Assembly (NCBI RefSeq): GCF_024199945.1
Contig: NZ_JANADP010000001.1
Location: forward strand, 1,302,001-1,366,000
Direction: 5' to 3'
DNA: 64,000 nt
DNA from: Bradyrhizobium sp. CCGUVB4N
GTDB taxonomy: Bacteria; Pseudomonadota; Alphaproteobacteria; Rhizobiales; Xanthobacteraceae
Shown here one piece after another: positions 49,869 through 57,987 of the stretch (position 1 is the first letter of the stretch; each line of letters opens with the position of its first letter). Made by a program: the position numbers and the translations under genes. The notes under the pieces are model-generated. The model saw only the letters and a program-made list of their open reading frames with translations, did no database searches and was not told the origin of the DNA.

Positions 49869-51239
49869 GTGCTCAATATGCAGATAACGTCAGCTGTTCT
49901 ACTTTGTTCTCGGCGATTTGTGTCCGAGGCGTCGCTCGCCTGCACAACGTGGAGCGGCCCAGAGGTCGGCCGTGCGGACAGCCTGAGGCTGCGGAATGTG
50001 GACATCGTCGTGCTTGCGCTTGTGGCCGGACTGCCCTGGTCGACGACCCTAACCAGCATACTCGGAATCGTAATCTTCTTTGGTATTTTGACAACGGTCC
50101 GCACAGAGCGGATGCTCGCGACTATCAGTCGTCCCGCCGGCGCGTTGCCGCTCGCGCTCGTGTTGTTAGCGGCGATAGGGGTAACCTGGGCAAGCGGAGT
50201 CTCTTGGGTGGAGCGGCTCAGTGCTTTGGGAAAAATGACCAAGCTACTGTTGCTCCCGCTCCTGTTGTTCCATTTCCAATCCAGTCCGCGGGCAAAATGG
50301 ATGTTTGCAACCTTCGTAGGCTCGAACATGATTCTGCTTGCCTACTCGTTCGTTGCATCGGCGGTGCCGGAATTGGCGATTGTTCAAAGGGTCGGTGGCC
50401 TCGGCGTTCCCGTGAGAAATTACATTGACCAAAGCCAAGGGTTTTCGCTCGTTGCAGTGGCGTTGGCAGGCCTGTCATTCGAGGCTGCGTCGCAGCAGAA
50501 ACGTCGTTGGGTTGCGGCGCTGGGTGTGGTCAGTCTCCTATTCTTTGCTAACCTTGCCTTCATCAACGTTGCCCGAACGGCGTTCGTCTATTTGCCGATA
50601 ATGCTGGTCCTCCTGACAATACGTTACTCAAGCCAAAGAACTGCGTCGGTTGGGTTCATCGGAGCCTGCGTGTTATGCGGGGCATTGTGGCAGACGTCTC
50701 CCAATCTCCAACGAAAAGTCTCTGCGATTTTCATAGAAGTGGCTGCATTCCAGCCAGATGCCGAGATCGGAGAGAAAGAGCCTTCGGCAGCTGAGAGGCT
50801 TGAATTTTGGCGCAAGTCGTTTCAGTTCATTGAAACAGCGCCGGTCCTGGGTCATGGGACTGGTTCGATCCGACGCCTTTTCGAGCAAGAATCGATTGGG
50901 CGAACTGGAATATCGGCGCTGGTTGTGAGCAATCCTCACAATCAGACGCTTGCTGCCGCGGTGCAATGGGGCAGCGTTGGAATCCTCCTCGTCTGGACTA
51001 TGTGGATAGCGCACGTACTGCTGTTCTGCAGCAGGGCCCTTGTCGCCTGGATTGGAATGCTTGCGACAGTGCAGAATATCGCAAGCTCGATTTTCAATTC
51101 GCACCTGATGGACGCGTACGAAGGCTGGCTTTACGTATTGATGGTCGGGATTGCAGGCGGGGAACTATTGCGGATTGAGAGTCGTAAGCCGGCCCCTTTG
51201 GATTCGGCCATCGCGCCCAGCTCGCGCCATGTTGAGTAG
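49869..51239 (+). CDS. O-antigen ligase/polymerase-like membrane protein (WaaL/Wzy type)
   Basis: 456 residues with about ten to twelve hydrophobic segments. The Wzy_C-type periplasmic region carries APVLGHGTGSIRRLFEQESI and VVSNPHNQTLAAAVQWGSVG; the PHN...L pattern with a His is the hallmark of WaaL-type ligases. It would join the exported polysaccharide to lipid A-core, or polymerise it. With an ABC exporter nearby, ligase is more likely than polymerase. Start codons at 49869 and 49878 are both possible. Cytoplasmic membrane. Confidence 0.82.
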   Translation: MLNMQITSAVLLCSRRFVSEASLACTTWSGPEVGRADSLRLRNVDIVVLALVAGLPWSTTLTSILGIVIFFGILTTVRTERMLATISRPAGALPLALVLLAAIGVTWASGVSWVERLSALGKMTKLLLLPLLLFHFQSSPRAKWMFATFVGSNMILLAYSFVASAVPELAIVQRVGGLGVPVRNYIDQSQGFSLVAVALAGLSFEAASQQKRRWVAALGVVSLLFFANLAFINVARTAFVYLPIMLVLLTIRYSSQRTASVGFIGACVLCGALWQTSPNLQRKVSAIFIEVAAFQPDAEIGEKEPSAAERLEFWRKSFQFIETAPVLGHGTGSIRRLFEQESIGRTGISALVVSNPHNQTLAAAVQWGSVGILLVWTMWIAHVLLFCSRALVAWIGMLATVQNIASSIFNSHLMDAYEGWLYVLMVGIAGGELLRIESRKPAPLDSAIAPSSRHVE

Positions 51240-51688
51240 GCAAAATCTATCCGTATCCGCGTCACGTCCAAGTATCTTTACGGTTTCCGGGACGCTTCGG
51301 CGCTCCCCCGTTCATTTCAAGAATGCTTTGGTGGAACGCTCTTCAAGATGGCATCGGTCAAGTGTACACAGCCCCTGCAGCTCTAGTTTACTCTGCACGA
51401 TGTCGCGCGCTCCGTATGCCCGGCTGCAAGCAAGACTCGCTGAATGCGATCCTTCGATTGGCCATGCTGACGCCCATCAGCTTCTCGAGCTGACCGCTTC
51501 CAAGGCGGTCTTGAAGGTTGATGGAGTTGGAATCGTTAAATGGCCGAAAGTCGAGTTGAAACATCGGCCCAGCGTCGCTCGTGAAAAGGCCAGCTGCCCT
51601 GCATGCGACGGGCCAGCCTATGCCCGCTCTCAACCAATTCTCTCCCCTTGGCCAGGTTTGCTTCAAACAGTTACCGGCCATGGCCCGG
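51240..51688. other. Gap without a supported gene
   Basis: Lies between two convergent genes. No recognisable coding content. Confidence 0.4.
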
Positions 51689-53647
51689 TCACCACTCATT
51701 GATCCAGATTCGCATTTCGCCTTCGCCACGATTAGCCCAGCTGAACCACGGAATGAATGTCAACCGCTGCGGTTGCCGCTGTCCAGGCACCTCGTCGTAG
51801 TGATAAAGCGGTGCTTCCTCAGAGAGCTTGTGCTGCAAACGGAACCCCTCGGCCTGCAGCAAAATCTTGCGGGCAAAGAGCCCCTTGCCTTCAACAAGCG
51901 AAAACTGGCTGTCTGCATCCAGCCAAATATTGTGTAGCTCCGGCCCATTGTCAGCTTCTTCCAGGCAGTAAACCAGAGGGCCACGCTGAATAGCCACTTT
52001 GCCGGCCAAATGGCGAAGTTGCGGATGACCGTACACGCGGCGCGCTTTCATGGGCAGCAGCAATTCGACGCGATCGCCCGGCCGCCACGTGCGCCGAATG
52101 AGCAAATACCCTTTGCGCGACTCGCAATTGACCGGTTCGCCGTTCAGCCTGGCTTCTGGCGCGCCGCACCAATCCGGCAGGCGCAGGGCGAGCGTATGGG
52201 TGATAGGCTGCTCGGATTCCACGGCGATCTCAACCTGGTCCTCCCAGGGATAGTTCCCGCTCATGCGCAGGCGCAGCGTATGCTCTCCGACCGCTAGCGC
52301 CACGCCATTGCCAATGTAAAGATTGACATAGAGCGCATCGGATCGTGGCGTATAGATGTAGTGACCGATTGATGTGAAAAGGCGCGCGATGTTCGGCGGA
52401 CAGCAGGCGCACCCGCACCAGGGCTGGCGTACCGGTGTGACATGACTGTAGATGCGATTGGACCGAAGCGATTTGGGGTGAACTTCAAGCGGATTGACAT
52501 AGAAGAAATGGCGTCCATCCAACGAAATGCTGCCCAGAACGGTGTTATAGAGCGCACGCTCCATCACATCGGCATAGCGACCGTCCGCCTCCATCTCCAG
52601 CATCCGGCGGGCGAACATCATCAGACCAATCGAGGCGCAGCTTTCCGAGTACATGGTATCGTTCGGCAGATCGTAGTCGCTGCTGAATGCTTCGCCGGCG
52701 CTTTGCGAGCCGATACCGCCGGTAATATAGATCTGCCGCTGCACCATGTTTTGCCATAGCCGGAGGCAAGCTTGGCGTAGCTGCTCGTTCTGGAGCAAAC
52801 GTGCCAGATGAGCAACTCCAGTCATGAGGTATACAAACCGAACCGCGTGACCTGTTGCAGTCCGCTGCTCCGAGACCGGCAGGTGCGCCTGGCTATAGGC
52901 TTTATGTTTGATCACCCAAGGCGTTACGTGTGATTTCCGGTGGCCGGAACGCTGCTCATATTCTGTGTCATAGAAGTGTGGCTCAGTACCGCGTTGCTCG
53001 ACGAAATAACTCGCAAGTGTGAGATATCGGCGCTCCTGCGTCACTTCGTAGAGGCGCGTCAATGCAAGTTCGATTTCCGGATGGGCATCATAGCCATGTA
53101 ACTGATCGCGCTCCGGACCAAAAACCACGGCGATGTGGTCAGCCAGCCTGCGAGCGACGTCCAGCAGGCGCCGTTTGCCAGTAGCACGATAGAAAGCGAT
53201 GCCCGCTTCAATCAAGTGGCCGGCGCAGAAAAGCTCGTGGCATTCACTTAGATTGCTCCAGCGCTCCCCAGGCGCCTTTACCGCGAAGTAAGTATTGAGA
53301 TAGCCATCCCCGCACTGGGCGGCCGCAATCAGGTCAATCAGGTCATCGGCGGTTTTCTCCAGTTCTGGATTGGGTGTTTGGCACAGAGACCAGGCGACCG
53401 CTTCCAGCCATTTCGCCACATTACTGTCCTGAAAAACCGTGCCGTAGAACTCGCCCTTTGCTCGGTTGGCGGCGATCCGGAAGTTTTCTATCGCGTGGCT
53501 CGGCGGGACTTCGACGATACGATCGTTCAGCGCCTCCCACTGATGAGGAACCGTCACCTTTCTCACCAATTGCTGGTAGTTTCCAATGAGCGGATCCGTG
53601 ATCCGTAAGTCATGGAGATTTACTTCCGTAACCAACGGACCATCCAT
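51689..53647 (-). CDS. Glycoside hydrolase family 127 (beta-L-arabinofuranosidase-like)
   Basis: 652 residues from ATG 53647, which has GAGGGAGA upstream; close to the 658 residues of Bifidobacterium longum HypBA1. Catalytic features map one to one: E319 in SQSAGEAF (acid/base), E335 and C337 in MYSESCASIG, and C415/C416 in WCGCACCPPN, which supply the zinc-bound Cys nucleophile in HypBA1. Also present are FQDSNVAKWLEAVAWSL and HELFCAGHLIEAGIAFYRAT. HypBA1 releases L-arabinose from beta-1,2-arabinosides linked to hydroxyproline in plant glycoproteins. No signal peptide seen, so it would act on imported sugars unless exported by another route. No transporter or regulator gene is adjacent. Confidence 0.9.
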   Translation of the reverse strand: MDGPLVTEVNLHDLRITDPLIGNYQQLVRKVTVPHQWEALNDRIVEVPPSHAIENFRIAANRAKGEFYGTVFQDSNVAKWLEAVAWSLCQTPNPELEKTADDLIDLIAAAQCGDGYLNTYFAVKAPGERWSNLSECHELFCAGHLIEAGIAFYRATGKRRLLDVARRLADHIAVVFGPERDQLHGYDAHPEIELALTRLYEVTQERRYLTLASYFVEQRGTEPHFYDTEYEQRSGHRKSHVTPWVIKHKAYSQAHLPVSEQRTATGHAVRFVYLMTGVAHLARLLQNEQLRQACLRLWQNMVQRQIYITGGIGSQSAGEAFSSDYDLPNDTMYSESCASIGLMMFARRMLEMEADGRYADVMERALYNTVLGSISLDGRHFFYVNPLEVHPKSLRSNRIYSHVTPVRQPWCGCACCPPNIARLFTSIGHYIYTPRSDALYVNLYIGNGVALAVGEHTLRLRMSGNYPWEDQVEIAVESEQPITHTLALRLPDWCGAPEARLNGEPVNCESRKGYLLIRRTWRPGDRVELLLPMKARRVYGHPQLRHLAGKVAIQRGPLVYCLEEADNGPELHNIWLDADSQFSLVEGKGLFARKILLQAEGFRLQHKLSEEAPLYHYDEVPGQRQPQRLTFIPWFSWANRGEGEMRIWINEW

Positions 53648-54194
53648 CTCGCTCTCCCTCGTGTCGGGTGCACGGGCCCATAGTTCACGAAAGCCCACGC
53701 CATATCTTGTCGTTGCCGGGTGCGAATTGGCGACCCAGCACGTTCTGCATGCTACGGTCAGCTCATGCGCCTTTCGCGCCGTCCAAATTCCGGTGTGACG
53801 AGCGATTGAAGCGTCCCGTCGGGCATGTAATCTGTGTGAACGCACACTCTTCAAATAGAATGGGACGTTCTATGACGCTCGACGCGAACGACATTGTCGA
53901 TCTTCCTACATCACGCTGACCAGCACGCTATCAAGACAGCAATTTCTGTGCCGGGAACATGAGCAGATCGTTCGTCCGAAACTAACATGCCCTCGACCTG
54001 GTGCGGGTTCAACGCGGATTCTGCGTCCCACGTTCGGCCCAGAGGCGCGGCAAAAGACCGTAGCGCTTTGCGATCACCTGACAGCGCCAACGCCGCCTCC
54101 GCCATGCACGATCGTTTCGCGAGCAAGCGTCGCGCCGCCTTCAACCGTTCGGCCGACCGGCCGGTGATGACGTCTTTTGCGTTCAGGAGGCCAG
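53648..54194. other. Gap upstream of the GH127 gene
   Basis: Promoter region of the GH127 gene, then DNA without a supported gene up to the ISAzo13 fragment. Confidence 0.4.
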
Positions 54195-54354
54195 CACGTC
54201 GGCCTGCGGTGAGATCGACCCCAACACCTATCCGGCAGGCATCAAAGTCACTGATGACGAAATGGACGCCATCAACATCCTCCGCCATAAATTCCACGGC
54301 GACTGGAACTACACTATCAGGCCGCAAACCTCAGTTCGCAGCGATAGTTCCTGA
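54195..54354 (+). pseudogene. ISAzo13-family transposase, C-terminal fragment
   Basis: The frame gives CGEIDPNTYPAGIKVTDDEM, then INILRHKFHGDWNYTIRP before a TGA at 54352-54354. This is the typical end of ISAzo13-family transposases (GIKVxDxEM...FHxxWNYTI). Nothing of the catalytic core remains; the IS701 tandem begins a few bases downstream. Confidence 0.7.
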
Positions 54355-54366
54355 ACAAGCCCTTAG

Positions 54367-55900
54367 TACTACTGAGTCAGAAAAGTGTCTGATTCAAAAG
54401 ATCGCGGGCGAGATCCTGTGAGAATCAGTTACCTGTTGAGATTCAGGCATCGGCAACGGGGGCTGATATGGATCTCCGGACATCAGGCGGCAGTGAATCG
54501 CGATTTTCGGCTTTTGTCGAGAAACTTGTGAGTGTGATCGGACATGCGGACCGGGCCCAGCCGTTGTTTGATTATTGCATCGGCTTAATCATGCCGGGGG
54601 AGCGTAAAAGCGTTGAGCCTATGGCAGCGGTAACGGCACCTGATCGGACGGCGGCGCAGCATCAGTCGCTGCTGCACTTCGTCGGCCAATCGCCTTGGTC
54701 TGACGAGGGTGTTTTGGCCAAAGTGGGTGAGATGGTACTGCCGGCGATAGAGCGCCATGGACCGATCGAAGCGTGGATCATCGATGACACCGGTTTTCCC
54801 AAGAAGGGAGCGCACTCGGTCGGTGTGGCGCGTCAATATTGCGGGCAGCTCGGCAAGCAGGATAACTGCCAAGTCGCGGTATCCCTGTCGCTTGCCAATC
54901 ACCACGCCAGTCTGCCGGCGATGTATCGTCTCTATCTGCCGCAGGAATGGGCGGCAGATAAGAAACGTCGGCGCAAAGCGGGCGTGCCCAAGGAGATCAG
55001 CTTTAAGACCAAGCCAGAGATCGCGCTTGAACAGATCGAAGCAGCCTGCAGAACCGGGCTTCCTCGCGGCGTGGTGCTGATGGATGCCGGATATGGCTGC
55101 AACACGGACCTGCGGACCAGCATCAGCGCGTTGGCGTTGACCTATGTGGCTGGTATCTTGCCAAACACCACGGTGTGGACATCCGACACGGCGCCGCTAC
55201 CGCCGAAAAAATGGTCGGGCAAAGGGCGACCACCAAAGCTGCTGCGCCGCGACCACAAGCATCAACCGATTTCGGTCAAGGAGCTTGCTCTTTGCCTTCC
55301 TAAGCGGGTCTGGCGCACGATCAAGTGGCGAGAGGGCGCGGCCGAGCGGCTATCGTCGCGCTTCGCTCGCGCGCGCGTTTGCGTCGCGCATCGAGATTAC
55401 CAACTCACCGAAAGCCGACCGGAAGAATGGCTTTTGATCGAATGGCCAGAAGGTGAGGACGAGCCGACCAAATACTGGCTTTCAACGTTGCCGGAAACGA
55501 TCACTTTTGGAAGGCTAGTCGATCTAACCAAGCTGCGCTGGCGCATCGAGCGCGATTATCAGGATCTCAAACAAGAGGTCGGGCTCGGGCATTTCGAAGG
55601 GCGAGGTTGGCGTGGCTTCCACCACCACGCTACGCTGTGCATCGCAGCCTACGGATTCCTGGTCTCCGAGAGGGAGACGATTCCCCCCTCGGGATCTCGT
55701 TCCACCAGGCCGTTCAAGAGACTTGCGGTTTCCAACGGTTACCGACCCAGAGGCTCCGCTGCTGCGACCCGAACGTCACATCCCGAACTCGATTGCGACG
55801 ATGCGGCGAAGACTGATCGTTGCCATCGTCCGCACCCTCTCACGCTGTCCCTGTTGCATTCGCCCGATCAAACAGCGCCTTCTTTTGTGACGCAGTAAGA
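54367..55900. mobile_element. IS701-family element, copy A2 (1534 bp)
   Basis: The ends are TACTACTGAGTCAG and GACGCAGTAAGA, flanked by TTAG (54363-54366 and 55901-55904). It is the same size as copy A1 and in the opposite orientation. The right TTAG is shared with the next IS701 element. Confidence 0.93.
54468..55898 (+). CDS. IS701-family transposase
   Basis: 476 residues, identical throughout to the protein at 17157-18587. DDE core: IIDDTGFPKKGAHSVGVARQ, VVLMDAGYGCNTDL and RWRIERDYQDLKQEVGLGHF. The identity of both copies indicates recent transposition. The same overlapping-frame ambiguity at the C-terminus applies as in the other copy. Confidence 0.93.
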   Translation: MDLRTSGGSESRFSAFVEKLVSVIGHADRAQPLFDYCIGLIMPGERKSVEPMAAVTAPDRTAAQHQSLLHFVGQSPWSDEGVLAKVGEMVLPAIERHGPIEAWIIDDTGFPKKGAHSVGVARQYCGQLGKQDNCQVAVSLSLANHHASLPAMYRLYLPQEWAADKKRRRKAGVPKEISFKTKPEIALEQIEAACRTGLPRGVVLMDAGYGCNTDLRTSISALALTYVAGILPNTTVWTSDTAPLPPKKWSGKGRPPKLLRRDHKHQPISVKELALCLPKRVWRTIKWREGAAERLSSRFARARVCVAHRDYQLTESRPEEWLLIEWPEGEDEPTKYWLSTLPETITFGRLVDLTKLRWRIERDYQDLKQEVGLGHFEGRGWRGFHHHATLCIAAYGFLVSERETIPPSGSRSTRPFKRLAVSNGYRPRGSAAATRTSHPELDCDDAAKTDRCHRPHPLTLSLLHSPDQTAPSFVTQ

Positions 55901-55904
55901 TTAG

Positions 55905-57430
55905 TACTACTGAGTCAGTAAGTCGCAGATTTTGATTGAGAGAATCATTTATTTTAGGAGATTCACGCTTCGGCATTGGAGGCTGAGATGGATCTTCGGC
56001 GGTCGAAAGCTATTGAATCGCGATTTGCGGGTTATGTCGAGGGGCTGACGAGCGTGATTGGGCACGCCGACCGGGCCAGGCCGCTGCGGGACTATTGTGT
56101 GGGCCTGATGATGCCTTGCGAGCGCAAGAGCGTCGAGCCGATGGCGGCGATCACGGCGCCGGAGCGAACGGCGGCACAGCATCAATCGCTGCTGCATTTT
56201 GTTGGCGAAGGCAAGTGGTCGGACGAGAAGGTATTGGCCAAGGTCCGCGAACTTGTGTTGCCGAAGATTGAGCGGCACGGGCCGATCGAAGCCTGGATCA
56301 TCGACGACACGGGCTTTCCCAAGAAGGGGAAACACTCGGTCGGGATAGCGCGGCAATATTGCGGCCAACTCGGCAAGCAGGACAATTGTCAGGTCGCGGT
56401 GTCGTTGTCGCTCGCCAACCGCCACGCCAGCCTGCCGGCGGCCTACCGCCTGTATCTGCCGGAAGACTGGGCGGGGGACGACAAACGTCGGCGCAAGGCG
56501 GGGGTGCCTGAGGAGATTGGCTTCAGGACCAAGCCCGAGATCGCGCTTGAGCAGATCACGGCAGCCTGCAAGGCCGGCCTTCCTCGCGGCGTGGTGCTGA
56601 TGGACGCCGGTTATGGCTGCAACACAAATCTGCGCACCAGCGTCAGCGCGCTGGCGTTGCAGTATGTCGCCGGCATCTTGCCGAATACCAGTGTGTGGGC
56701 GCCGGGCACGGGACCGTTGCCGCCAAAAAAGTGGTCAGGCACCGGTCGGCCACCGAAGCTCTTGCGCCGCGACGGCAAGCATCAACCGGTCTCCGTCAAG
56801 GAACTTGCTCTTGGCCTGCCCAAGCGCGCCTGGCGCCCGATCGAGTGGCGGGAGGGGGCGGCTGAATGGCTGTCCTCGCGCTTTGCTCGGGTGCGGGTTC
56901 GTGCCGCGAACCGTGATTACAATCTCATCGAAAGCCGGTCGGAAGAGTGGCTGCTGATCGAGTGGCCCGAAGGCGAGAAGGAGCCAACCAAATATTGGCT
57001 GTCGAACCTTCCGAAAAACATCGCGTTCCGCCAACTGGTCGATACCGCCAAGCTGCGCTGGCGCATCGAACGCGATTATCAGGAACTCAAGCAGGAGGTC
57101 GGGCTCGGCCATTTCGAAGGACGAGGATGGCGCGGCTTCCACCACCACGCCACACTGTGCATCGCAGCCTACGGATTCCTGGTCTCCGAGAGGGAGACGA
57201 TTCCCCCCCCCACGACCTCATTCCTCGGCGTGGTTCAAGGAACTTGCCGTTCCCGACGGTTACCGCCCCAGAGGCTCCGCCATTGCGGCCTGAACGCCAC
57301 GTCCCGAACTCAATCGCCACCATGCGCCGACGCTTGATCGTCGCGCTCGTCAAATCCTTGTCGCGGTGTCCATGCTGCGCGGCATCCATCGTCAGAGAAA
57401 CGTCGCGACGAAATTTGTGATGCAGTAGTA
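55905..57430. mobile_element. IS701-family element B (1526 bp)
   Basis: Starts TACTACTGAGTCAGTA and ends GATGCAGTAGTA, flanked by TTAG (55901-55904 and 57431-57434). It is related to but clearly diverged from copies A1/A2, and directly abuts copy A2. Confidence 0.9.
55988..57337 (+). CDS. IS701-family transposase B
   Basis: 449 residues from MDLRRSKAIESRF (an ATG four codons earlier is possible). DDE core: IIDDTGFPKKGKHSVGIARQ, VVLMDAGYGCNTNL and RWRIERDYQELKQEVGLGHF. After ERETIPP a run of nine C bases (within 57205-57215) may have shifted the frame, since the tail then reads TTSFLGVVQGTCRSRRLPPQ, unlike copy A. Activity is uncertain. Confidence 0.88.
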   Translation: MDLRRSKAIESRFAGYVEGLTSVIGHADRARPLRDYCVGLMMPCERKSVEPMAAITAPERTAAQHQSLLHFVGEGKWSDEKVLAKVRELVLPKIERHGPIEAWIIDDTGFPKKGKHSVGIARQYCGQLGKQDNCQVAVSLSLANRHASLPAAYRLYLPEDWAGDDKRRRKAGVPEEIGFRTKPEIALEQITAACKAGLPRGVVLMDAGYGCNTNLRTSVSALALQYVAGILPNTSVWAPGTGPLPPKKWSGTGRPPKLLRRDGKHQPVSVKELALGLPKRAWRPIEWREGAAEWLSSRFARVRVRAANRDYNLIESRSEEWLLIEWPEGEKEPTKYWLSNLPKNIAFRQLVDTAKLRWRIERDYQELKQEVGLGHFEGRGWRGFHHHATLCIAAYGFLVSERETIPPPTTSFLGVVQGTCRSRRLPPQRLRHCGLNATSRTQSPPCADA

Positions 57431-57434
57431 TTAG

Positions 57435-57700
57435 CCGGCCACGGTCAAAGCGCTCGCGATTGGGCCTCCCGGCCAAAGCTTGGCGCACCATCACGTCGCG
57501 GCAAGGAGCGAACGAAAAACTGAGCTCGCGCTTTGATGGCGTGCGGTCCGTGCGGGCGTACCGTGATTATTGGCAAACCTCCCGATGATTGCAGGAATGA
57601 TTGCTGCATCGAATGGTACGTCATCCGATGACGGCCCCAGGGTAGGCCGTTTTGGAAGGTTGATCGCACTTAAGCGGCGCGAGGTGTCATGGAAACCGGT
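57435..57700 (+). pseudogene. IS701-like transposase remnant
   Basis: After the TTAG the frame gives LGLPAKAWRTITSRQGANEK and LSSRFDGVRSVRAYRDY. These align with the GLPKRAWRPIEWREGAAE...LSSRFARVRVRAANRDY part of the IS701 transposases. Stops follow. So element B landed beside or in an older, decayed relative. The rest up to 57987 has no gene I can support. Confidence 0.6.
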
Positions 57701-57987
57701 CTGCGAAACCCTGCTTTGCAAACCAAGCTGAAGCGCGCATTCAGGCTGTTCCAGTCAATCAGCGCTGCCAACCGCGCCAGCGGATGACCCATGTCGATGA
57801 TCTAATCGAGCGCCGGAAGCAACAGGCCTTTCTGGCGATCATCCCGCGGCTTGCTCGTCGCGTTCTCCAACGTCGACGACGCGGTCAGGAAAGCAAGACT
57901 CATCCGGCGCCGTCCTCCCAAAGATCACGATTGCGACGGAGTTCCGTGGAAGAGGACATTATCAACCGTTTGCAATCAAAGAACGCT

